Shown piece after piece: positions 1 through 8,012 of a DNA stretch of 64,000 nucleotides. A program made the translations under genes and the position numbers. Within the stretch, counting starts at the first letter, position 1. Every line of letters starts with the position of its first letter. The notes beneath the pieces are model-generated. The model saw only the letters and a program-made list of their open reading frames with translations. It made no database searches and was not told the DNA's origin. This DNA is from Streptomyces mangrovi. GTDB lineage: Bacteria > Actinomycetota > Actinomycetes > Streptomycetales > Streptomycetaceae. The stretch is taken from positions 62,001-126,000 of the forward strand of contig NZ_FOSG01000008.1 in assembly GCF_900114215.1 (NCBI RefSeq). The letters run 5' to 3'.

Positions 1-462
1 CGACGCCAGCACCAGCCGCCGGGCGCCGGCCCGGGCCAGGCCGCGGGCGGCGGGCAGCACGACGACCGGCGGCCCGCACAGCAGGATCCGCGCGTCGCGG
101 AAGCGCTCGAAGAGGGCGTACGGGTCGTCGGAGACCGACTCCAGCCAGGCCAGCGCCTCGGGGTGGCGCTCGCGCACCTCCCGCGGCGGCTCGGGCACGG
201 TCAGGGCGTCCAGGTCCAGCAGCATGCCGTGCCCGCGCAGCCCGTCGGCCAGCTTCCGCACCACGGGGCGGGCGCGCTCCGAGCCCAGGGCGGCGACCAG
301 CTCGTCCTCGGTGACGCCGTCCTCCAGCAGGGGGACGCACACGTCGACGACCTTGAACAGCGCCTCCGGGCCCCGCATGGCGAACTGCGTGCCCGCCCCG
401 CTGAGGTACACCCCGCCCGGTACCGGCGCGTAGTGGAGGTACGGCCGGGCCTTCATCCTCAT
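1..462 (-). CDS. TOMM/thiopeptide leader-binding F-type protein (partial)
   Basis: The frame is open from an ATG at 462 to the window edge (154 codons, C-terminus missing). It begins MRMKARPYLHYAPVPGG and contains GVYLSGAGTQFAMRG, then a winged-helix-like stretch (ALFKVVDVCVPLLEDGVTEDELVAAL). This resembles the N-terminal half of ocin-ThiF/F-type proteins, which bind the RiPP leader peptide and present it to an azoline-forming YcaO cyclodehydratase. Its ATG overlaps the stop of the upstream dehydratase gene (ATGA), so the two are translationally coupled. The partner D protein and the precursor should lie to the left of the window. The role is inferred from weak N-terminal similarity and very strong context; an adenylation-deficient ThiF-like protein is the main alternative. 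Confidence 0.62.
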   Translation of the reverse strand, partial: MRMKARPYLHYAPVPGGVYLSGAGTQFAMRGPEALFKVVDVCVPLLEDGVTEDELVAALGSERARPVVRKLADGLRGHGMLLDLDALTVPEPPREVRERHPEALAWLESVSDDPYALFERFRDARILLCGPPVVVLPAARGLARAGARRLVLAS

Positions 463-3047
463 TCGGTCTTCCCTCCGTACTGGAACGGTCCGCCGGGAGC
501 GCGGCCGATCTCGACGACCCACTCGGCGGCGTGCTCCCCGTCGGAGACGCCGGGCAGCGCCTCCTCCACGTAGCCGGCGCTGCGGCGCTCCATCAGCCGG
601 GGCAGCACCCGGACGTTCAGGGCGGCGGCGAGGTCGACGTACTGCGGCTTCTGGCGGCGGCGGTGGTCGCGCACGTCCTCGCCCGACTCGTTGGCGGCCT
701 GCCGGTAGCCGTCGTCGAACGGCGTCTTGAGCACGACCTCCTCGGGCACGCCGTGGCGGGCGCGCCAGGCGGCGAGCGCCAGCAGCCGGTCGTGCTCGGC
801 GGGCCCGGCGGCCACGGCGTCGGCCAGTTCCCGGCCGCCGTACCAGCGGCGGCGGGCGAACACCGCCGAACCGACCGACAGCCGGGGGCAGCGGTGGGTG
901 CGCCGGTCGTCCCGGCCGGCGGCGGTGTGCCGGCGGCCGACCAGGTCCTCGTACAGCCGCCCGCCGCTCATCAGCCAGCTCGCCAGCCGCACCGGCGGCG
1001 GGAACAGCTCGGGGTGCCCGGCGCCGAGGGTGAGCACCCGCAGGTCGCGGCCTTCCGCGTCGCGCAGGGTGAGGGTGTCGGTGCCGGGGTCGTGCGCCAG
1101 CCGGAGGGGGAGCCAGTCGTCCGGGCGGAGCCCGTCGGCGAGGACCGGGACGTGGGCGTTGACGTTGAGCCGGTGCAGACCGAGGTCCTCGGCCACCCGG
1201 GCACCGTCCGCGCCGTACTGCGCGGTCAGCCGGCGCGCGGCGTGATCGAGCGCGCCCCCGCCGAGCGCGCGGTCGTAGCCGAGGAAGCGGCCGTAGAGCA
1301 TGCCGTGCCCGGCGTAGGCGTCGTTGAAGACCAGCCGGTCGCGCCACGGCTGGACCAGGACACCGTAGGCCAGGTGCCCCTGCCGGAAGCGGTCCGGCAG
1401 CCCGGCGGCGAGGTCGGCGGCCTCGGTGGCGGTCAGGGTGAGGTCCTCGCCGCGCTCGGCGGCCCGGTCCAGTTCGGCGCCCAGGGTCTCGGCGACGGAC
1501 CGGCGCAGGTCCTGCAGCCGGTCCAGGGAGCCGTCGGCGGGGCCGGTGCCCGCCGCGACGGTGCCGTCGTAGTCGCCGCCCCTGCGGTACACCTCGCCGA
1601 CGAGTTCCGCCGCGTGCTCGACCAGGGACACCTCGGCGCCCGCGCCGAACCGCTCGGTGAACGCGGTGCTCAGCAGGGCCCGTACGTCGTGCATCCGGTC
1701 GAAGACGGACAGCAGCCCGACCCCGGCGGCCAGATCGTCCAGCCGGGAGCGCCAGGCGGCGGTGGCGATCCGGGCGGGCGGCAGGATGTAGTCCTCCTCC
1801 ACCAGGATCCGGGCGGGCCGGTTCGCCGCCAGGCTCAGCCGGTTCAGGGAGGAGTTCAGCCGGTCCAGGTCGCGTTCGCGCTCCGAGGGCGGGGAGTCCG
1901 CCAGCGCGGGCAGCCGGGTGCGGATCTCCGCCAGGACGCCGGCCGTGGCCGGCTCCGCGAGGTCCGGCGGGTCCAGCAGACCCTGGAAGTCGGCGCCGCC
2001 GTCCTCGGGGCCCCGGCAGACGCACAGGATCCCGGCGGCCACGGACTTCGCCACCGCCCGCAGCGCCTCCTCATGGGGGCGGCCGGTCCGGGCGGCCAGG
2101 TCCGTCGCCACGGCGGAGGCCCGGCGCGGTCCCAGGGCGGTGGCCTCGACCAGCGGCCGGATGCTGCCGTTCAGGGGGGCCGCCAGGCGTCGCACCCCCT
2201 GGTCGGTACGGCGCAGGAAGTACAGCCTGCCGCCGGCGGGGTCCACGGTCGAGGTGGGCGGCAGCTGCACCCAGGTGTCCGGGGCCAGGTCCTCCCGGGC
2301 CGGTTCCAGGCCGCCCAGCACGTAGTCGAGCATCACCCGGTCCAGGCCCACGAAGGCGGTCGCGCCCCCGAAGCGCACCTCGCCGGGCGTGGTGCGGTCC
2401 TCGCCGTCCTCGCCGTCCTCGCAGGGCAGGGCGAGGCCGACGGCGGTGAAGCGGGACAGCGGGCTGGTGCGGACCATGGCGCGGGTGACGTACTGGAGCA
2501 GACCGCGCTCGGTCTTGCGGACCCGGGACGGTATTTGGCCCCCGGCGGCGGCCCTGCGGTAGCGCTCGGCCGATCCGGCCACCTCCGGGGCCACCAGGGC
2601 CAGGGAGCGCCGCAGGTCCTCGTCGCCCAGCACCCCGGCCAGCAGGGTCCGTTCGCGGTCCGCGGCCTCCGGGTAGGTCTCGGCCACCCGGGCGCGCAGC
2701 CCGTCGCGCCGCTCCCGGGCCTGCCGCCAGCGGGCGACGGCGGCGGGTTCGGGGTCCGGTACGGCGCGGGGCCGGCGGTCGTTGTGGATGTCGCGGCGCA
2801 GGGCGATGAGCCTGCCGCGCTCGTCGGTGCCGGTGGTGCCGGCGATCAGCTCGTACAGGGCGTCCGAGCAGGCGTCGGCCGCGGCCCGCACCTCCTGCTC
2901 GGCGTCCGTCAGCTCCCCCAGGAGGCCGGCGAGGTGCGGGTCGCCCAGGCGGGAGCGGCGCAGCGGGTTGACGCGGAGCATCCACACCGGCTCGGCCGGC
3001 GCCGCTTCGGGGAACTCCGGCGCTCCCGTCCCCTCCGCCGCGCTCAC
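459..3047 (-). CDS. LanB-like lantibiotic dehydratase, glutamylation domain (thiopeptide type)
   Basis: 862 aa from a GTG at 3047 that overlaps the upstream stop (GTGA). The protein carries the long N-terminal lantibiotic-dehydratase domain: WMLRVNPLRRSR near residue 26, then the family hallmark RAMVRTSPLSRFTAVGLAL, and LNVNAHVP and TPFDDGYRQAANE further on. These enzymes use glutamyl-tRNA to glutamylate Ser/Thr of a precursor peptide. In thiopeptide and goadsporin clusters the dehydratase is split, with the SpaB_C-type elimination domain on a separate protein, as appears to be the case here. The longer open frame upstream of 3047 only reads through the previous gene. No RBS is needed because of the overlap. 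Confidence 0.85.
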   Translation of the reverse strand: MSAAEGTGAPEFPEAAPAEPVWMLRVNPLRRSRLGDPHLAGLLGELTDAEQEVRAAADACSDALYELIAGTTGTDERGRLIALRRDIHNDRRPRAVPDPEPAAVARWRQARERRDGLRARVAETYPEAADRERTLLAGVLGDEDLRRSLALVAPEVAGSAERYRRAAAGGQIPSRVRKTERGLLQYVTRAMVRTSPLSRFTAVGLALPCEDGEDGEDRTTPGEVRFGGATAFVGLDRVMLDYVLGGLEPAREDLAPDTWVQLPPTSTVDPAGGRLYFLRRTDQGVRRLAAPLNGSIRPLVEATALGPRRASAVATDLAARTGRPHEEALRAVAKSVAAGILCVCRGPEDGGADFQGLLDPPDLAEPATAGVLAEIRTRLPALADSPPSERERDLDRLNSSLNRLSLAANRPARILVEEDYILPPARIATAAWRSRLDDLAAGVGLLSVFDRMHDVRALLSTAFTERFGAGAEVSLVEHAAELVGEVYRRGGDYDGTVAAGTGPADGSLDRLQDLRRSVAETLGAELDRAAERGEDLTLTATEAADLAAGLPDRFRQGHLAYGVLVQPWRDRLVFNDAYAGHGMLYGRFLGYDRALGGGALDHAARRLTAQYGADGARVAEDLGLHRLNVNAHVPVLADGLRPDDWLPLRLAHDPGTDTLTLRDAEGRDLRVLTLGAGHPELFPPPVRLASWLMSGGRLYEDLVGRRHTAAGRDDRRTHRCPRLSVGSAVFARRRWYGGRELADAVAAGPAEHDRLLALAAWRARHGVPEEVVLKTPFDDGYRQAANESGEDVRDHRRRQKPQYVDLAAALNVRVLPRLMERRSAGYVEEALPGVSDGEHAAEWVVEIGRAPGGPFQYGGKTE

Positions 3048-4441
3048 CGGGACCCGCCCGCGGTCGGCTGCTCCACCTGTATCCGGTCCAGCCGTTCCCG
3101 CCAGGGGACGCCCAGGACGGTGTCCACGGTCTCGGCGACGGCGTGGCACATGTAGTAGCGGTGCATCGGGGAGACCCCCAGCAGGGGGAGCTGCTGGTAG
3201 AAGAGGTTGATGAGCAGGCGGTAGGAGGCGAACCACTCGGGCGGGTCGTCGACGACGCCGGTGGCCCCCACGGTGCGGTGGAACTCGCTGGGTTTGGCCT
3301 GCCGGCCGTCGGTCATGCCGGGAGGGCCCATGGTGGCCGCGTCGAACCCGGCGCCCAGCGACTCCAGGCCCTCCAGCGTCAGCGTTCCGCCGGCCACCGC
3401 CGAGTCGAAGGCGCCCATGCAGTACGCGAACGCGGTGCGCCAGGCCCCGGCCTGCGGCCCGTATTCACCGGCCAGGGATTTCTCGACTATTTCGCGGAGC
3501 AGTGGTGCGTCTTTTTCCAGACGCTTGTCGAATGCGGGTCTGGGATCTTTTCTCGGAGCCGCCCAGGACATGAACGCCTCGGAATGTGAACGCAGTGAGA
3601 ACACTCCGTAAGCGGCGCCGGAATGGTGTGAGGAGATCAGCGCCGTGAATGCCTCGGCCAGCCGTGCGGTGGCCTGTGAACGGTCCCGGGTGATCTCCTC
3701 GATCATCTCCGTCAGCGGCTCGCACATCCGGCCCAGCGCGATTTCCCGGAGACTGTCCAGCGGCTGCGGCCACCGGGCGGCCTCGGCGGCGGGGATCGGC
3801 TCGACCGTCCCGTGCGGACGCATCGGCAGATAGGGCGGGGGGACCCGTTCCAGGCGGCCGAACTCGCGCGCCTGTTCCAGGTACTCCTCCTCGGTGAGCG
3901 CGCCCTCCGGCGGCTCGGGGCCGGTCTCCAGGAGCCGGCCGACCTCGTCCCAGGGCAGGGGACGGCCCCGGTCGGCGCGGCCGACGAGTTCCACGTGAGG
4001 GCCGTACAGCCAGCCGCGCCGCAGGTAGACGAGGGACGCGCCGTACTCCTGCCGCAGTGCGCGGACGGCGGGCACCACCGTGCCGGCCAGCCACTGCGGG
4101 GTCACGGGGGTCCGGGTGTACAGACGCAGACCCGCCACCTGGCCGGTGTCCGCCCCGGTGACGGCTGCTGCACCAACGGTCACGCTCATCCACCTGTTCG
4201 CGGTCGAGGGTCCGGCCGCGTCCCGCCCGTCCGTGCGGTGGACGGAATCGCGTGTCCGGGGGTGGTCGGAAAAGAAAGGGAAAACCGATAGTTCTTCGAC
4301 GCTCGCGGCTTCTTCGAAGGCCGCGGATTCTGTTTGTGTTCCGTAGAATTTCTGGATCATCTTGCCCGGCCGCTCCGCCCGGGACAATGGGGGCAGAACA
4401 GTTGCCTGACATGTGTCACGATTCTGCGTGACATCGATCAT
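3044..4441 (-). CDS. SpaB C-terminal-like / thiopeptide pyridine-synthase-like enzyme
   Basis: 465 codons from ATG 4441, first gene of the operon. From residue 85 (ATG at 4189) it reads MSVTVGAAAV, then LRLYTRTPVTPQWL, SLVYLRRGWLYGPHVELV and near the end YYMCHAVAETVDTVLG, typical of the lantibiotic-dehydratase C-terminal/thiopeptide-type bacteriocin family. Members either eliminate glutamate or perform the [4+2] cyclisation that makes the thiopeptide pyridine; I cannot tell which from sequence. The start is uncertain: candidates are 4441, 4360 (MIQKFYG, with GGAG about 12 nt upstream) and 4189. The first 84 residues are acidic (EEAASVEEL) and use less GC-rich codons than the rest. It overlaps the LanB gene by GTGA. 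Confidence 0.72.
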   Translation of the reverse strand: MIDVTQNRDTCQATVLPPLSRAERPGKMIQKFYGTQTESAAFEEAASVEELSVFPFFSDHPRTRDSVHRTDGRDAAGPSTANRWMSVTVGAAAVTGADTGQVAGLRLYTRTPVTPQWLAGTVVPAVRALRQEYGASLVYLRRGWLYGPHVELVGRADRGRPLPWDEVGRLLETGPEPPEGALTEEEYLEQAREFGRLERVPPPYLPMRPHGTVEPIPAAEAARWPQPLDSLREIALGRMCEPLTEMIEEITRDRSQATARLAEAFTALISSHHSGAAYGVFSLRSHSEAFMSWAAPRKDPRPAFDKRLEKDAPLLREIVEKSLAGEYGPQAGAWRTAFAYCMGAFDSAVAGGTLTLEGLESLGAGFDAATMGPPGMTDGRQAKPSEFHRTVGATGVVDDPPEWFASYRLLINLFYQQLPLLGVSPMHRYYMCHAVAETVDTVLGVPWRERLDRIQVEQPTAGGSR

Positions 4442-4544
4442 GGGAATCCATGCGCGGAGAATCTGCGAGTAAGGTGGCCGCGACTTTGCCGCAGTTCTTC
4501 GGCTGGGTCCGCCCGATCACTTCGGCGGGCCGACAGGAGGCAGC

Positions 4545-5183
4545 ATGACCGGTATGTCTGGCCGGCGGTCCACGGGGGACCTGCCGAGCGGCAGCGGGGT
4601 GGAGATCTTCGAGGCGCACTACGCCGGCGAGCCCGGCGCCGGCTGGGAGATCGACCGGCCGCAGTCCGCCCTGGTGCGGCTCGCCCGCGAGGGGGCCCTG
4701 CGCGGCCGGGTGCTGGACGTCGGATGCGGCAGCGGGGACAACGCCCTGATGATCGCGGAACACGGACTGGAGACCACCGGGGTGGACGCCGCGCCCAGCG
4801 GCATCGAACTCGCCCGCCGCAAGGCGCGCGACCGCGGCCTGGACGTCCGCTTCCTGGTCTGGGACGGCCTGGCGCTGTCCGGCCTCGGGGAGCGGTTCGA
4901 CACCGTCGTCGACGTCGGCTTCTTCCACTGCTTCACACCCGCCGACCGCCCGGCGGTGGCGGCGTCCGTCGGCGCCGTGGTCCCGCCCGGCGGACGGTAC
5001 TTCCTGATGTGCTGGAGCGACCGGGAGCCCGGCACCTGGGGCCCCCACCGGATCTCCGAGCGCGACATCACGAGCGCCTTCGCCGACGGCTGGCGCGTCG
5101 ACTCCCTGGAACCCGCCGACCTGGAGGTCGCCTTCTCCCCGGGCGCCGTACGGGCCTGGCAGGCGGCCATGACACGGCTGTGA
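4545..5183 (+). CDS. Class I SAM-dependent methyltransferase
   Basis: 212 aa with a strong RBS (CAGGAGG, 5 nt spacing) before ATG 4545. Motif I VLDVGCGSGDNAL lies near residues 54-66, motif II acid in TGVDAAPSG, and the post-I motif FDTVVDVGFFHCF follows; PPGGRYFLMCW is a typical motif III. This is a small-molecule methyltransferase of the UbiE/TehB-like type; substrate unknown. It is divergent from the RiPP operon with about 100 bp between them, which probably holds both promoters. It could be a tailoring enzyme of that cluster or an unrelated border gene. The C-terminus ends inside the first unit of a 29-bp direct repeat. Confidence 0.85.
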   Translation: MTGMSGRRSTGDLPSGSGVEIFEAHYAGEPGAGWEIDRPQSALVRLAREGALRGRVLDVGCGSGDNALMIAEHGLETTGVDAAPSGIELARRKARDRGLDVRFLVWDGLALSGLGERFDTVVDVGFFHCFTPADRPAVAASVGAVVPPGGRYFLMCWSDREPGTWGPHRISERDITSAFADGWRVDSLEPADLEVAFSPGAVRAWQAAMTRL

Positions 5184-5229
5184 CGACACGACCGTGACGA
5201 ACACGGCTGTGACGACACGGCCGTGACCG
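5172..5229. repeat. 29-bp tandem direct repeat over a stop codon
   Basis: Two adjacent copies (5172-5200 and 5201-5229) begin ACACGGCTGTGACGACACG and differ at about three positions. The first copy contains the last codons and TGA of the methyltransferase gene; the second is intergenic. It looks like a recent slippage duplication. Confidence 0.85.
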
Positions 5230-5297
5230 CGGCCCGTCCGAGCCGGTACCGGGCAGCACCTCTGCTCCACAGCGCAAGCGAAAAGGAACGCATCACC

Positions 5298-6815
5298 ATG
5301 ACCATCTCCCGAAGAAGCCTGGTCACAGGCGCGGCCGTGCTCGGCACGGCCGCGGCCCTCCCCGCCTCGGGCCAGGCCTGGGCCCGGCCCGAGGCGCCCG
5401 GTTCCCCGGGGCAGGGCCCGGGGAACCCGGGGAAGCCGGGTAAGCCGGTGAAGAAGGGGCCCTCGCCGGCGACGGCGGCCACCGAACCCTTCACCGTGCC
5501 GCTGGCCGTCCCCCGGCCGCTGCGCCCCCTGCGCGCGGCCGGTCACGACTTCTACCGGCTGACGACCGGCGAGAGCGAGGTGGAGCTGCTGCCGGGCGCC
5601 ACCACCCGGATCCGCGCCTACAACGGGCGGATCAGTCCGCTGATCACGGCCCGCCGCGGCCGCCCGGTGCTCATCCGCCAGGTGAACCGGCTGGACGTGC
5701 CCTTCGCCATGCACCTGCACGGCGGACACGTCCCGCAGCGGTACGACGGCCACCCGATGCACCAGGCCGAGCCGGGCGACGTCCGGTACTACCACTACCC
5801 GAACGAGCAGCGCGCCGCCACGCTGTGGCTGCACGACCACTCGCACGGAACCGGCCACGGCCACCACCACTCCGACAGCGCCGAGAGCATCTACCGCGGC
5901 CTGGCCGCCACCTACCTGCTGACCGACGACTTCGAGGACGAACTGCCCCTGCCCCGGGGCCGCTACGACGTCCCCCTCCAGATCCGCGACGCCAAGTTCG
6001 AGGACGACGGCACCCTGCGCTACGACCCGCAGGGCTTCATGGACCGCCCGACCTTCCTGGTCAACGGCAGCCCCAGGCCGTACTTCAAAGTCGCGGCCCG
6101 CAAGTACCGCCTGCGGCTGATGAACACCTCCAACGACCGCTTCTTCCTGCTGCGGCTGCGGGACGGCACCCCCATGACGCAGATCGCCTCGGACGGCGGT
6201 CTGCTGCCGGCCCCGGCCCAGGCGTGGGCGGTCCCGCTGTGGCCCGGCGAGCGCATCGACGTCGTCGTCGACTTCTCGCAGTACCCGGTCGGCTCACAGG
6301 TGGTGCTGGAGAGCCTGGCGTCGTTCCCGGGGGAGACGCCGGACGTGATGCGCTTCGACGTGGTGCGCGAGGCGCACGACCCCAGCAGCGTGCCCGGCGA
6401 GTTGCGCCCCGCCCCCGACCTGGGGACGCCGGCGCTGGAGCGGGAGTTCCGCATGCGGTTCGACCCGGAGACCGGGCGGCATCTGATCAACGAGCGGGTG
6501 TTCGACATGAACCGGGTCGACTTCCGGCCCCGGCTCGGCGAGACCGAGGCGTGGACGGTCGTCAACGAGGACGTCGAGATGAACATCCCGCACTCGATGC
6601 ACCCGCACCTGTCGCACTTCCGGATCCTCGACCGCAACGGCCGCCCGCCCGGCCCGGCCGAGGCGGGGCTGAAGGACACCGTCACCGTGGCGCCGGGGGA
6701 GACGGTCCGGTTCGCGGTGCGCTTCACCGACTACACCGGGCTGTTCATGTACCACTGCCACATGATGAACCACGTGACCATGGGGATGATGGGGCAGATG
6801 GAAACCGTGCGCTGA
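5298..6815 (+). CDS. Tat-exported multicopper oxidase
   Basis: 505 aa from ATG 5298 (AAAAGGAACG upstream); an in-frame GTG at 5223 is rejected because it would bury the signal peptide. The N-terminus is a twin-arginine signal (SRRSLVTGAAVLG, Arg5-Arg6), followed by a Gly/Pro/Lys-rich linker. All copper ligands are visible: H139-x-H141, H179-x-H181, H435-x-H437 with H440, and HCH at 486-488 with H492 and the likely axial Met497. The fold is a three-cupredoxin laccase/CueO/CotA/phenoxazinone-synthase-like oxidase acting outside the membrane on copper or phenolics. The substrate is not readable. It might be unconnected to the RiPP genes. It converges on a membrane-protein gene over a shared terminator. 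Confidence 0.9.
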   Translation: MTISRRSLVTGAAVLGTAAALPASGQAWARPEAPGSPGQGPGNPGKPGKPVKKGPSPATAATEPFTVPLAVPRPLRPLRAAGHDFYRLTTGESEVELLPGATTRIRAYNGRISPLITARRGRPVLIRQVNRLDVPFAMHLHGGHVPQRYDGHPMHQAEPGDVRYYHYPNEQRAATLWLHDHSHGTGHGHHHSDSAESIYRGLAATYLLTDDFEDELPLPRGRYDVPLQIRDAKFEDDGTLRYDPQGFMDRPTFLVNGSPRPYFKVAARKYRLRLMNTSNDRFFLLRLRDGTPMTQIASDGGLLPAPAQAWAVPLWPGERIDVVVDFSQYPVGSQVVLESLASFPGETPDVMRFDVVREAHDPSSVPGELRPAPDLGTPALEREFRMRFDPETGRHLINERVFDMNRVDFRPRLGETEAWTVVNEDVEMNIPHSMHPHLSHFRILDRNGRPPGPAEAGLKDTVTVAPGETVRFAVRFTDYTGLFMYHCHMMNHVTMGMMGQMETVR

Positions 6816-6840
6816 GCGGCCGTGTCCCGCTCCCGCGGGC

Positions 6841-6878
6841 GGGCCGGGCCCCCGGTCAGCGGACCGGGGGCCCGGCCC
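6841..6878. terminator. Bidirectional hairpin terminator
   Basis: A 17-bp perfect GC stem (6841-6857 with 6862-6878) and AGCG loop lies between the convergent oxidase and membrane-protein genes. It overlaps the last codon and stop of the minus-strand gene. Confidence 0.75.
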
Positions 6879-7461
6879 GGCCTCCGGTCGCGGCGGCCCG
6901 GACGAGGAGGGCCGTCGCGGCCCACAGGACCGCGGCACAGGCCAGGCACACCACCGCCCGTGCGGTGTCCACGCCGCCGCCGGCCAGCGCGATCCAGCAG
7001 CCGGCCAGGCCGACGCCGATGAGCAGGCCGCCGGTCCACCGGTACACGGGCATCCCGAACAGCGGCGCGAGGGGGAGGAAGTGCGCGCCCACGACGACCG
7101 CGATCGCCCCCGGGATCCACGCCAGGGCCCCGGCGCGGTTCGCGGCCACGATCACCGCCACCACGGCCGCCGCCTGGATCAGGTTGATCCCGTGGAAGCG
7201 GCGCGCCGCACGCTCGTACGCCGCCTGCTCGCCCACGCCGTTCAGCCGCCGCAGGGCGAGCGTGAACAGCAGTACGCCGACCGCCGGCCCGCCCACCAGG
7301 GCGACCGGCTCCGCGAGCCCGCGCAGGGCGGTCGCGCCCGACAGCCACCACACCGTGCCGAAGACCGTCATGACCAGGGCCGCTCCCCGGGTGCCGTCGT
7401 GACGCGGGTCGCCGTGACGCGGACCGTGGTGGCGCGGGCCGTCGTGCGCTTGTGTCCTCAC
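6856..7461 (-). CDS. Multi-spanning membrane protein, unknown function
   Basis: About 201 aa from a GTG at 7461; the frame stays open to 7545 (TTG), and neither start has a good RBS, so the start is uncertain. After a His/Arg/Asp-rich N-terminus there are about six hydrophobic segments, for example VMTVFGTVWWLSGATALRGL, AVVVGAHFLPLAPLFG and a C-terminal VVCLACAAVLWAATALLV. The central text FHGINLIQAAAVVAVIVAAN reads as a membrane helix. I do not recognise the family. It is monocistronic and convergent with the oxidase gene. Codon use is typical of the genome, supporting a real gene. Confidence 0.65.
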   Translation of the reverse strand: MRTQAHDGPRHHGPRHGDPRHDGTRGAALVMTVFGTVWWLSGATALRGLAEPVALVGGPAVGVLLFTLALRRLNGVGEQAAYERAARRFHGINLIQAAAVVAVIVAANRAGALAWIPGAIAVVVGAHFLPLAPLFGMPVYRWTGGLLIGVGLAGCWIALAGGGVDTARAVVCLACAAVLWAATALLVRAAATGGRAGPPVR

Positions 7462-7645
7462 GGAAGAACAGCCAACCCGATTACCGTCCCGGCGCGCCAG
7501 CCCCGGGACGGAAGACCGGTTCCGGAGGTTGTCTCCAGACGTCAACCCACCGTTTCCACAACCGGTTTCAGGATTCCGGGCGGGACACCTCCATGTGAAG
7601 ATCGGGGCTCAAAAGGCCCCTACTCCTTCACAACTCGCCGTTCCT

Positions 7646-7660
7646 GGCCAAAGATTGGCC
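7646..7660. promoter_or_regulatory. Perfect inverted repeat upstream of mini-ORF
   Basis: GGCCAAAGATTGGCC is a 6-bp perfect inverted repeat with AGA spacer, 33 bp before the mini-ORF. It may be an operator or an RNA hairpin in the leader. Confidence 0.4.
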
Positions 7661-7692
7661 CCCAGCCAGTGAAAGGTTCCGGGAGGAAGCAC

Positions 7693-7725
7693 ATGAGCAG
7701 GCTCTGCTTAGCCGTGGCCGGCTGA
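7693..7725 (+). CDS. Candidate 10-residue leader ORF with TTA codon
   Basis: ATG AGC AGG CTC TGC TTA GCC GTG GCC GGC TGA encodes MSRLCLAVAG. It has one of the best ribosome sites in this stretch (GGGAGGAAGCAC before ATG) and a TTA codon, very rare in Streptomyces and read only by the bldA tRNA. It lies 288 bp before the LuxR-type regulator. A role as a regulatory leader peptide is an inference; it could also be a chance ORF. Confidence 0.35.
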   Translation: MSRLCLAVAG

Positions 7726-8012
7726 CGGTCGGGGGGCGTGTACCGGCGGTGGCCTCCCGGTGCCGCCGCGGAACCGCCACCACGACGAGAGTGCAGCCGA
7801 GAGCATCTACGCGAGTATCTACGAGTCTTCACGCCGGGAAAACGGGGATCGGCTCCGGCCGCCGGGGGCCCACGAGGCCCGCGGTGCCGAGAGGGCGACA
7901 CGCTGGTGACTCGTCCACGGGGAGCGCCCGGGCCGCCATCCGGCTCCCGGCGCGCGTCCGGTGACAGCGATCTTCCGATCCGACCTTTTGGAAGCGTTGC
8001 GGGGGAAACCGA
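7726..8012 (+). other. Long leader region before regulator, no gene seen
   Basis: No convincing ORF. It holds a short direct repeat (ATCTACG at about 7807 and 7818) and the RBS of the downstream regulator (GCGGGGGAAAC). Confidence 0.5.

Noticed and set aside
531..3155. Long plus-strand frame (874 aa) over the LanB gene
   Set aside because: GC-bias shadow: repetitive Gly/Ala/Val/His composition, no RBS, no motifs, while the minus frame carries LanB hallmarks.
4334..4440. Possible RiPP precursor in the divergent region
   Set aside because: Frames here lack a leader plus Ser/Cys-rich core; the Cys in one plus frame occurs in a long Arg-rich shadow.
5223..5297. Upstream GTG start for the multicopper oxidase
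   Set aside because: It lies in a repeat copy and would place 25 residues before the Tat signal.
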